Below, piece by piece: positions 1 to 5,559 of a stretch of DNA of 8,506 bases. A program made the translations under genes and the position numbers. This stretch comes from an uncultured Eubacteriales bacterium. Lineage in GTDB: Bacteria; Bacillota; Clostridia; Oscillospirales; CAG-272. The stretch spans positions 1 to 8,506 of the forward strand of contig CASEEB010000207.1 in the NCBI GenBank assembly GCA_949286815.1, in the 5' to 3' direction. Numbering within the stretch: position 1 is the stretch's first letter; each line of letters begins with the position of its first letter. The notes under the pieces were generated by a model. It did not search any database and was not told the origin of the DNA. It worked only from the letters and a program-made list of their open reading frames with translations.

Positions 1-36
1 AATCTCCTGTCATGATACGATGACAGGAGATTTTTA
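1..36 (-). terminator. Hairpin terminator downstream of tRNA-Thr
   Basis: A perfect 12-bp stem (1-12 with 21-32) encloses an 8-nt loop and is flanked by TTTTT on the plus strand at 31-35. It begins six bases beyond the 3' end of the minus-strand tRNA, so it most likely terminates that transcript. The T-tract needed on the minus strand would lie outside the window. The plus-strand T-run means it could also terminate a gene arriving from the left. Confidence 0.75.
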
Positions 37-38
37 AT

Positions 39-114
39 TGGAGCTGGTGATGCGGCTCGAACGCACGACCTGCTGATTACGAATCAGCTGCACTACCGAC
101 TGTGCTACACCAGC
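39..114 (-). tRNA. tRNA-Thr (anticodon CGU)
   Basis: Read on the minus strand this folds as a complete cloverleaf. The acceptor stem is GCTGGTG/CACCAGC, the D stem GCAC/GTGC with an AGTCGGTA loop, and the anticodon stem GCTGA/TCAGC with loop TTCGTAA. The T arm is GTGCG/CGCAT with loop TTCGAGC. Loop position 34-36 is CGT, which reads the threonine codon ACG. The discriminator is T and the 3' CCA is encoded (39-41). There is no intron and no stem mismatch beyond one G-T pair in the T stem. A terminator follows directly. No convincing -35/-10 pair was found upstream; only a weak TATATT lies about 15-20 bases before the 5' end. Confidence 0.96.
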
Positions 115-242
115 ATTTTTAAAATTTAAATATAAAGAAACCGATTTACAGTACACAGAACCACCGGTTTCATCGCCTTAATTGATTCAAGACGTAAAAA
201 CATATGATACAAATTGTCCCTGCGCTGCGCAAGACCGCGATT

Positions 243-284
243 TGCAGTACACTCTTCTTTTTTACCGATTTCTTCACACTGCAT
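243..284. repeat. 42-bp direct repeat, copy 1
   Basis: This begins TGCAGTACA and ends in the shared block ACCGATTTCTTCACACTGCAT, broken only by small differences in a T-rich middle. The second copy is 93 bp downstream at 336-377. A related shorter segment (CCGATTTACAGTACA) occurs at 141-155 near the tRNA. The rest of the 115-487 stretch holds a perfect hairpin at 309-330, the rarA terminator and AT-rich DNA. I see no credible gene there. The repeat may belong to a dispersed intergenic family in this genome, but that cannot be seen from one window. Confidence 0.7.
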
Positions 285-308
285 TCGTTGATTAAATTAT
301 AACCCGGA

Positions 309-330
309 CAGTTTTTCGTCAGAAAAACTG
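309..330. repeat. Perfect 9-bp hairpin between the direct repeats
   Basis: CAGTTTTTC (309-317) pairs perfectly with GAAAAACTG (322-330) around a GTCA loop. No T-run follows on either strand, so it is not a standard intrinsic terminator. It sits in the spacer between the two 42-bp repeats and may be part of the same repeated element. Confidence 0.55.
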
Positions 331-335
331 CTGTA

Positions 336-377
336 TGCAGTACATGTCCTTTTTTAACCGATTTCTTCACACTGCAT
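336..377. repeat. 42-bp direct repeat, copy 2
   Basis: This is the second copy of the element at 243-284, the same length and orientation. The last 20 or so bases (ACCGATTTCTTCACACTGCAT) are identical, and the differences are confined to the T-rich centre. The 93-bp period suggests a diverged tandem array of about two units. The segment following copy 1 and the segment following copy 2 are much less alike. Confidence 0.7.
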
Positions 378-417
378 ACATTATATCATAATTTTTCAAA
401 AAATGCAATACCTTTTT

Positions 418-470
418 TAAAAATAAATAAGGCGCAAATTACCGGTTTTACACATCGTATAACTGCGCCT
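418..470 (-). terminator. rarA intrinsic terminator
   Basis: On the minus strand, AGGCGCA (470-464) pairs with TGCGCCT (436-430), closing a 27-nt interior that can add three more pairs next to a mismatch. It is followed by TATTTATTTTT. It starts 18 bases after the rarA stop codon, which is the right place and strand to end that transcript. The large loop makes it weaker-looking than the other terminators in this window. Confidence 0.6.
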
Positions 471-487
471 CTCAAAAACACAAAAAA

Positions 488-1705
488 TTAAACACCCTTG
501 ATCTTTTTCCAATATTCCTCAGCCGCGCTCTCGGTTTTGTTTTTTCCGAAGCTGTAGTACTTCCTGTCCTTTAAGTCATTCGGAAGATATTGCTGTCTTA
601 CATAATGATTCTCATAATCGTGAGGGTATATGTACCCTTTGAACAGCGGACTTTGCAGATGCACCGGAATATCGACTCCCAATCCCGCCGAAACATCCTC
701 AAACGCCGCGTTTACCGCGGCATAAGCGGAATTTGACTTCGGAGCGGTGGCGAGCAAAATGGCGGCATTGGCAAGCGGTATTCTTGCCTCCGGCATTCCA
801 AGCTCCTTAGCCGACTCACAACACGCCCTGACAATTGCCGCCGCCTGAGGGTACGCCAGACCCACATCCTCGGACGCGATGACCTGCAGTCTTCTGCAAA
901 CCGAAATCAAATCCCCCGAAGAAAGCATCTTTGCCACATAAAACACCGCCGCGTCCGGGTCGGATCCCCTTATCGACTTTTGCAGGCATCCCAACATATC
1001 ATAATGCACGTCGTCATTAAAATTTCCAACGCCATATGAAAACTGCATAGCGTCGTCAATTGTAATTTCACTGTCCGCCGAAAAGTACGCGTTTTCAAAA
1101 AGTCCTATCGCCCTTCTGACGTCGCCTCCGGCAAGCTTTGCAATCTTCTGCGCGTCTTCGGCGCTGACGGTTTTGGTCTGCGAGCTTTCTTTATTGAGAT
1201 AATCAAGCGCGCGGAACAGCATTTTCGCACATTCCTCCGCCTCCACGGGTCTGAACTCAAAAAGAGAAGAGCGAGATATAATCGCGTTATATATATAAAA
1301 ATGAGGATTTTCGGTCGTTGACGCGATGAGTGTGACTCTGCCGTCCTCGATATATTCAAGCAAAGCCTGCTGCTGCTTTCGGTTGAAATACTGAATCTCA
1401 TCTATGTACAAAAGTATACCGTTTGCCCCGAAAAGATTGGACGAGCTTGCGAGTACCTCCTTTACATCGGACATGGAAGCGCTTGTGGCGTTAAACCTGT
1501 GAAAGGACATATCCGACATACGAGCAATGACAGAGGCGGCGGTCGTCTTGCCGGTTCCGGGAGGACCGAAAAAAATCATATTGGTTATGCGTCCGCCCAT
1601 AAGCATACGCCTGATAATTCCCTTTTGCCCGAACAAATGCTTTTGTCCTACTATTTCATCCATTGTTTCGGGTCTTAAAATATCGGCAAGCTGCGCATTT
1701 TTCAT
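488..1705 (-). CDS. rarA: Replication-associated recombination protein A (RarA/MgsA family AAA+ ATPase)
   Basis: Predicted cytosolic AAA+ ATPase of the RarA/MgsA/WRNIP1 family, which acts at stalled replication forks and on single-stranded DNA ends. The product is 405 aa, near the family's usual 420-450. Visible motifs are the N-terminal LADILRPETMDEIVGQKHL signature, Walker A GPPGTGKT (47-54), Walker B LLYIDEI (98-104), sensor 1 STTENP (129-134), an arginine-finger region SRSSLFEF (144-151), sensor 2 GGDVRRA, and the C-terminal YIYPHDYENHYVRQQYLP block typical of the family's tetramerisation domain. The reading frame opens at a GTG eight codons upstream (1729). I prefer the ATG at 1705: it has GAAAGG nine bases ahead, matches the usual RarA N-terminus, and leaves a leader of about 30 nt from its promoter, whereas GTG would leave only about 8. 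It is transcribed away from the methyltransferase operon and is functionally unrelated to it. Confidence 0.95.
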   Translation of the reverse strand: MKNAQLADILRPETMDEIVGQKHLFGQKGIIRRMLMGGRITNMIFFGPPGTGKTTAASVIARMSDMSFHRFNATSASMSDVKEVLASSSNLFGANGILLYIDEIQYFNRKQQQALLEYIEDGRVTLIASTTENPHFYIYNAIISRSSLFEFRPVEAEECAKMLFRALDYLNKESSQTKTVSAEDAQKIAKLAGGDVRRAIGLFENAYFSADSEITIDDAMQFSYGVGNFNDDVHYDMLGCLQKSIRGSDPDAAVFYVAKMLSSGDLISVCRRLQVIASEDVGLAYPQAAAIVRACCESAKELGMPEARIPLANAAILLATAPKSNSAYAAVNAAFEDVSAGLGVDIPVHLQSPLFKGYIYPHDYENHYVRQQYLPNDLKDRKYYSFGKNKTESAAEEYWKKIKGV

Positions 1706-1743
1706 CTTCTCATACCTTTCAAAAAACACTTTTGATGAATTTA

Positions 1744-1772
1744 ATTATAACTCAATTGCGTTTTTTTGTCAA
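1744..1772 (-). promoter_or_regulatory. Consensus sigma-A promoter of rarA
   Basis: On the minus strand a perfect TTGACA (1772-1767) and a perfect TATAAT (1749-1744) are separated by exactly 17 bases. The start point is expected near 1737, giving a short leader before the ATG at 1705. This implies strong, constitutive expression, and it helps decide the rarA start codon. Confidence 0.9.
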
Positions 1773-1837
1773 CATATAAAAGCACCGAAAACCTAACAAA
1801 TGAAATTTAAAAATAAACCTGCCATATTGTAATACCG

Positions 1838-1884
1838 TTTCCGTCTGTAATCAAATATAATCAAATAAAAAATTCAGACCGAAA
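1838..1884. promoter_or_regulatory. Composite repeat, candidate operator of the methyltransferase operon
   Basis: Two identical 10-bp units, TAATCAAATA, lie head to tail (1848-1857 and 1858-1867). They sit inside an inverted repeat, TTTCCGTCTG (1838-1847) and CAGACCGAAA (1875-1884), which pairs at 9 of 10 positions. A 10-bp period puts the two units on the same face of the helix, as AraC-family activators often require. The centre lies about 97 bp upstream of the operon's -10 box. It is an attractive site for the AraC-type regulator encoded in the operon, but binding is inferred only. The inverted repeat could instead be an RNA hairpin. Confidence 0.4.
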
Positions 1885-1954
1885 ATTATATGATTTTGTT
1901 TCATTGCTCTTAACAAAAAAACAAATTTACCCTATATATTTATACATTTTGTTG

Positions 1955-1963
1955 TGGTATAAT
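1955..1963 (+). promoter_or_regulatory. Extended -10 promoter of the corrinoid methyltransferase operon
   Basis: TGGTATAAT (1955-1963) is a perfect extended -10 element. At the expected -35 position (1935-1940) the sequence is TATATT, a poor match to TTGACA. A good -10 with no -35 is what a positively controlled promoter looks like. Transcription would start near 1970, leaving a leader of about 118 nt before the first gene. Confidence 0.65.
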
Positions 1964-2003
1964 TGTGTAAAGTATATGGAAGACGTATACATCGCATAAA
2001 ATG

Positions 2004-2019
2004 CCGCGCGTTTTCGCGG
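2004..2019 (+). other. Small GC-rich hairpin in operon leader
   Basis: CCGCG (2004-2008) pairs with CGCGG (2015-2019) around a CGTTTT loop, in an otherwise AT-rich untranslated leader. No T-run follows and it is 57 bases from the ribosome binding site. I found no cobalamin-riboswitch or T-box signature here. It may stabilise the 5' end of the mRNA, or it may have no function. Confidence 0.4.
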
Positions 2020-2088
2020 AAATGTTATCATCGGATACATAAACAATCGAAGCCAACAATCAAATCAAGGAAATCAAGGAGATTTACC

Positions 2089-3207
2089 ATGACGAACAGA
2101 GAGCGTATAATGAACATTCTGCATTTCAAAGATGCAGACCGCTTGCCTGCGGTTCATTTCGGCTATTGGGGCGAGCTGCTTCTGGAATGGGCGGAACAGG
2201 GCAAAATATCCAAAGACCTCGCCATAGGAAATTATGACGGCAGTGAAAAAGAAATTGAACTTGACCGTATTATCGGTTGGGACTGCAACTGGAGCCGCCC
2301 CGTCGGATATAACAACGGTTTGTTCCCGCCGTTCGAGCATAAGGTGCTCGAAGTTCTTCCGGACGGAACCCAGCGTGTCCAAAGTCCTGACGGTCTGATA
2401 GAAAAAATAAAACCCGGCACCGTATCAATTCCCTCCGAAGACGACTATCTGCTAAAGGACCGCGAGGCGTTTGAGACGCTTTACAAGCCCAAAATGCAGT
2501 TTTTCCCCGAAAGAATAGACCTTGAATATTTCCGCAACTTCAACAATACGCGTCCGCAGGATGTCGCGGTCGGACTTGCGGTGGGAAGTGTGCTCGGGAA
2601 CATCAGAAATATGACGTCGGTTGTAGGAATGAGTTATTTGATATACGATGAAGACGAGGATCTTTTTGCGGACATTGTAGACACCTATGCGGATATGCAG
2701 TACAAATGCCTTGAGGCAGTGCTTCAGACCGGCGCAAAATTCGATTTTGCGCACTATTGGGAGGATATCTGCTTCAAAAACGGTCCGCTGATCTCCCCCG
2801 AGCTATTTGAAAAATACTGTGCGAAACACTACAAAAAGCGCAACGACCTTTGCCACAAGTACGGAATCGACATCATCTCGCTCGACTGCGACGGAGTCGT
2901 CGAAAAGCTTCTTCCCACGTGGTTCAACAACGGTGTAAATACAATGTTCCCGATAGAAGTCGGAGTATGGGGTGACCAGTTTGAGCCGGCAAGGAAAAAG
3001 TTCGGCAACGGCTTGCTCGGAGTCGGAGGCATGGACAAAACCGCGCTGCGCAAAGACAAGGCCGCGGTTGACGCGGAAATCGAACGTATGAAACGGTTGG
3101 TTTCGCTCGGAGGATTCATTCCCTGCCCCGACCACCGTCTGATGCCCGGCACAAAATTTGAGCTTGTACAGTATTACGCCGAAGAAATAAAGAAAATAAG
3201 GATCTGA
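2089..3207 (+). CDS. URO-D-fold protein, putative corrinoid methyltransferase I
   Basis: The 372-aa product belongs to the uroporphyrinogen decarboxylase (URO-D) superfamily of TIM barrels. In this operon it most likely works not in haem synthesis but as the substrate-specific MT1, moving a methyl group from an unknown donor to the Co(I) corrinoid protein. Family-like landmarks are RERIMNILHFKDADRLPA at the N-terminus, YWEDICFKNGPLISPELFEK (223-242), SLDCDG (264-269), FPIEVG (287-292), GGMDK (313-317) and GGFIPCPDHRLMPG (341-354). It lacks the HxC...C zinc site present in the second URO-D protein of the operon, so the two are not interchangeable. The frame extends upstream to 1963, but the ATG at 2089 has AAGGAG seven bases ahead, matches the family start (MTNRERI), and lies downstream of the promoter, which the longer frame would overlap. 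The donor (an O-methyl aromatic, methylamine or other compound) cannot be read from the sequence. First gene of the operon; the stop is 17 bases before the next ATG. Confidence 0.82.
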   Translation: MTNRERIMNILHFKDADRLPAVHFGYWGELLLEWAEQGKISKDLAIGNYDGSEKEIELDRIIGWDCNWSRPVGYNNGLFPPFEHKVLEVLPDGTQRVQSPDGLIEKIKPGTVSIPSEDDYLLKDREAFETLYKPKMQFFPERIDLEYFRNFNNTRPQDVAVGLAVGSVLGNIRNMTSVVGMSYLIYDEDEDLFADIVDTYADMQYKCLEAVLQTGAKFDFAHYWEDICFKNGPLISPELFEKYCAKHYKKRNDLCHKYGIDIISLDCDGVVEKLLPTWFNNGVNTMFPIEVGVWGDQFEPARKKFGNGLLGVGGMDKTALRKDKAAVDAEIERMKRLVSLGGFIPCPDHRLMPGTKFELVQYYAEEIKKIRI

Positions 3208-3224
3208 CCTTCAAAGGAGCCATC

Positions 3225-4793
3225 ATGCCACAGGACGCGGAAAGCACCTTGCACAATGAAAACGGCACTTCTAAAAAGCCGCCGATTTTTCAGAACACCT
3301 CTGTCTGCGACTGCGTATACAGTCCGGAACTGTCATCATCACATCTTCGTGTAAACGAATTTGTGGAGATCAGTCTTGTCACAGAGGGAAACGGAATACA
3401 CCGGATTCTCAATAACACATCCGAATGTCGGGCGGGAGATTTATATATAATAAGCAGCGGTGTTTCACACGGATATTTTGCCAAAAGCACAGCCGAACGC
3501 CCCGTGGTGTTATCGCTTTGCTTTGACGAGAAATTCTGGCTTGAGGGTATCTGGTCTGATTTTGACAGCCCGCACTTCTGCTACGGGGTATTCAAAAACA
3601 AAGCCCCTGTTTCATATGCCGTTTTGAATTCCCAGGCTCTAAATGAAGTCAAAAATATTTACAGATTGATAGAAAACGAAGTAACGCATAAAAAACTCGA
3701 ATGGGAAGAAGCGGTACGCGCGTATCTGACCCTGCTGCTCATAACCGTGGGTAGGTATATCAATATGGAGGACACTGTTCAGCCGATACATATACACCCC
3801 AAGGAATGGGTCACGGTCTCCGCCGCGATGCGGGAGGCGCTTGAACGCTGCGGTGACAGCAATATGACTCTGGAATCTATTGCCGCGTCTTTGTATGTAA
3901 GTAAATCGCACTTAAGCAGACTCTTTCAGAAAGCTGTGGGTGAGTCTTTTCTCGATTATGTCCGAAGTATCCGGATAAGCCGTGCGTGCAGCCTGCTTCG
4001 CAACACTTCACTTACAAATCAGGAAATTGTAAATAAATGCGGAATGAAAGACGTTCCGACTTTTTACCGGACTTTCAAAGCTTCCATGGGCATGACTCCT
4101 TACCAGTACCGAATTTCAAACGGAAAATCAAAAAACCGGAAAAGTGAAAAATCCGGTATGGAAATTCTTTCGGAAATTTCGGAAAATCTCCAGTCCGGCA
4201 AAATCAAAGAGGTTGAATCTCTTGTAAAAGACGCATTATCCGATTCAATACCGCCGGCGCGTATCTTAAACGACGGGCTATTGAGCGGAATGAACATCTT
4301 GGGTGAAAAATTCAAAAAAAACGAGGTATATGTCTCGCAGGTACTCGCGGCGGCGCGCGCCATGAGCACCGGAATGGCAATGCTCAAACCATACCTCACT
4401 GAAAAAGACACCGCGTACAAGGGTCGGGTCTGTATCGGCACGGTGGAGGGAGATTTGCACGACATCGGTAAAAATCTCGTTAAGATGATGATGGAATGTA
4501 AAGGTCTTGAGGTCATTGACCTTGGCACCGACGTCTCTGCAGAAACTTTCGTAAACACCGCGATCGAAAAAGACTGCCGGATAATCTGCTGTTCCGCGCT
4601 GCTTACAACCACCATGGACATCATGGAGGACGTTGTAAAGTGCGCCGAGAAAGCAGGCATACGCGACAAGGTAAAGATAATGATCGGAGGAGCGCCCGTA
4701 ACCCAGGAATTCTGCGACAGGATAGGAGCTGACTGCTACACCTCCGACGCCGCGAGCGCCGCTGACGCCGCAGTTGAACTTTGCAAAGTATAA
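3225..4793 (+). CDS. AraC-family transcriptional regulator fused to a corrinoid (B12-binding) protein
   Basis: This is a 522-aa two-part protein in one uninterrupted frame. Residues about 20-100 form an AraC-type cupin sensor (EISLVTEGNGIHR, GDLYIISSGVSHGYF). Residues about 205-297 form the double helix-turn-helix, with MTLESIAASLYVSKSHLSRLFQ as the first helix pair and the usual closing MTPYQYR. A K/S/N-rich linker (298-311) leads to a full corrinoid protein. Its four-helix cap is about 312-398. Its Rossmann-type domain (about 400-522) carries the cobalt-coordinating DxHxxG as DLHDIG (410-415), SAL (457-459) and GG (488-489). It should therefore bind a corrinoid base-off/His-on. The corrinoid half is co-linear with the next gene, but the cap motif VPEV of that protein is VSQV here (371-372). 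AAAGGAG lies five bases before the ATG. Proposed role: operon regulator sensing substrate through the cupin and/or the methylation or redox state of its corrinoid. It could instead be a bifunctional regulator and methyl carrier. The domain calls are firm; the mechanism is inference. Confidence 0.9.
   Translation: MPQDAESTLHNENGTSKKPPIFQNTSVCDCVYSPELSSSHLRVNEFVEISLVTEGNGIHRILNNTSECRAGDLYIISSGVSHGYFAKSTAERPVVLSLCFDEKFWLEGIWSDFDSPHFCYGVFKNKAPVSYAVLNSQALNEVKNIYRLIENEVTHKKLEWEEAVRAYLTLLLITVGRYINMEDTVQPIHIHPKEWVTVSAAMREALERCGDSNMTLESIAASLYVSKSHLSRLFQKAVGESFLDYVRSIRISRACSLLRNTSLTNQEIVNKCGMKDVPTFYRTFKASMGMTPYQYRISNGKSKNRKSEKSGMEILSEISENLQSGKIKEVESLVKDALSDSIPPARILNDGLLSGMNILGEKFKKNEVYVSQVLAAARAMSTGMAMLKPYLTEKDTAYKGRVCIGTVEGDLHDIGKNLVKMMMECKGLEVIDLGTDVSAETFVNTAIEKDCRIICCSALLTTTMDIMEDVVKCAEKAGIRDKVKIMIGGAPVTQEFCDRIGADCYTSDAASAADAAVELCKV
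4158..4787 (+). repeat. Duplicated corrinoid-protein coding unit, copy within the AraC fusion
   Basis: This 630-bp unit aligns without a gap to 4891-5520, an offset of 733 bp. In protein, the first 89 codons match at 54 positions and the next 120 at 111. In DNA, the 3' part has long identical runs, including about 44 bases around the DLHDIGK codons and about 45 bases at the end, with shared synonymous choices. The copy starts at an in-frame internal ATG that aligns exactly with the start codon of the stand-alone gene. That is the mark of a tandem duplication followed by fusion, or of later gene conversion of the 3' part. Confidence 0.85.
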
Positions 4794-4836
4794 GCTTTTA
4801 TCATTAAATTCAACTTTTTATCTGCAATCATAATAA

Positions 4837-4842
4837 TATAAT
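4837..4842 (+). promoter_or_regulatory. Possible internal promoter before the stand-alone corrinoid gene
   Basis: The 97-bp AT-rich gap between the regulator fusion and the corrinoid gene contains a perfect TATAAT (4837-4842) but no good -35 at the right distance. In such AT-rich DNA a chance match is likely. An extra promoter would make sense because corrinoid carrier proteins are usually needed in larger amounts than a regulator. Confidence 0.25.
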
Positions 4843-4890
4843 AACATACCATAATTTTTAAACAAAAACATAATAAAGGAGTATTTAATC

Positions 4891-5520
4891 ATGAGTATAA
4901 TCAATGAAATTTCGGAAAATCTTCAGACAGGTAAAGTCAAAGCAGTAAAGGAATTGGTACAGACCGCTATAAACGAAGGTATCGACCCCTCAACAATTCT
5001 TAACGACGGTCTTTTGAGCGGAATGAATGTAATCGGTGAAAAATTCAAAAACAACGAAGTATACGTGCCCGAGGTTCTGGTCGCCGCCAGAGCGATGAAC
5101 GCGGGAGTACAGCTGCTCAAGCCCCTGCTTATTGAGGAGGGCGTTCAGGCAAAGGGACGCGTATGTATCGGCACGGTGGAGGGAGATTTGCACGACATCG
5201 GTAAAAACCTCGTCAAGATGATGATGGAGGGCAAAGGAATTGAAGTCATTGACCTCGGCACCAACGTTTCCCCCGAAACCTTCGTAAACACCGCTATAGA
5301 AAAGGACTGCCAGATAATCTGCTGCTCCGCGCTGCTTACAACCACCATGGACGCAATGGAGAAAGTTGTAAAGTGCGCCGAGAAGGCAGGCATACGCGAC
5401 AAGGTAAAGATAATGGTCGGAGGAGCGCCCGTAACTCAGGAATTCTGCGACAAGATAGGGGCTGACTGCTATACCTCCGACGCCGCGAGCGCCGCTGACG
5501 CCGCAGTTGAACTTTGCCGC
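4891..5520 (+). repeat. Duplicated corrinoid-protein coding unit, stand-alone copy
   Basis: This is the partner of 4158-4787. The alignment ends just after the shared VELC codons; the fusion ends in KV and this copy in RSAS. The copies are much more alike in the 3' two-thirds than in the 5' third, so their sequence relationship is mosaic. Confidence 0.85.
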
Positions 5521-5532
5521 AGCGCATCCTGA
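4891..5532 (+). CDS. Corrinoid protein, methyl carrier (MtbC/MttC/MtvC-like, B12-binding)
   Basis: The 213-aa cytosolic methyl carrier cycles between Co(I) and methyl-Co(III), shuttling a methyl group from MT1 to MT2. Its length is typical of stand-alone methyltransferase corrinoid proteins. The helical cap (about 1-87) contains LNDGLLSGMNVIGEKFKNNE and VYVPEVLVAARAM. The cobalamin-binding Rossmann domain follows, with DLHDIG (99-104; His101 is the expected lower cobalt ligand), SAL (146-148) and GG (177-178). AAAGGAG stands nine bases before the ATG. The gene follows the regulator fusion after 97 bp and is nearly duplicated by that gene's C-terminal half. The next gene begins 27 bases downstream. 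The subfamily, and therefore the donor (methylamines, methoxy-aromatics, betaines or others), is not resolved by these motifs. Confidence 0.94.
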   Translation: MSIINEISENLQTGKVKAVKELVQTAINEGIDPSTILNDGLLSGMNVIGEKFKNNEVYVPEVLVAARAMNAGVQLLKPLLIEEGVQAKGRVCIGTVEGDLHDIGKNLVKMMMEGKGIEVIDLGTNVSPETFVNTAIEKDCQIICCSALLTTTMDAMEKVVKCAEKAGIRDKVKIMVGGAPVTQEFCDKIGADCYTSDAASAADAAVELCRSAS

Positions 5533-5559
5533 AAAATTTATAACATACCGGGTATTTAT

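Noticed and set aside
170..370. 66-codon minus-strand open frame between the tRNA and rarA
   Set aside because: It lies entirely across the repeat units. Its repeated CSVKKSVKK pieces come from the DNA repeat, no ribosome binding site or promoter fits, and no domain is visible.
1706..1729. GTG start of rarA eight codons upstream
   Set aside because: The consensus promoter would leave about 8 nt of leader, and the GAAAGG lies inside that extension, well placed for the ATG at 1705.
1970..2088. Cobalamin riboswitch in the operon leader
   Set aside because: The leader is only about 118 nt and AT-rich, has one short hairpin, and shows no B12-box-like conserved sequence. A corrinoid operon made it worth checking.
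2089..3207. Haem-pathway uroporphyrinogen decarboxylase
   Set aside because: There are no neighbouring tetrapyrrole genes, the operon context is corrinoid methyl transfer, and the sequence resembles the divergent methyltransferase branch of the superfamily.
4100..4669. 189-codon minus-strand frame opposite the corrinoid domain
   Set aside because: It is a shadow of the real gene; a similar antisense frame appears opposite the duplicate at 5145-5402 because the DNA is duplicated. It has no ribosome binding site or family features.
4158..4793. Internal translation start producing a free corrinoid domain from the fusion gene
   Set aside because: The ATG aligns with the stand-alone gene's start, but no Shine-Dalgarno at suitable spacing precedes it. 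It is kept only as evidence of origin by duplication.
3225..4793. CarH-like light-sensing adenosylcobalamin regulator
   Set aside because: The cap lacks the tryptophan and Glu-His pattern expected of CarH and instead resembles methyl-carrier caps; the operon is a methyl-transfer system.
5542..5556. Palindrome-like ATACCGGGTAT before the MT2 gene
   Set aside because: It is too short to form a stable hairpin and has no T-run; it does not support a terminator or operator call.
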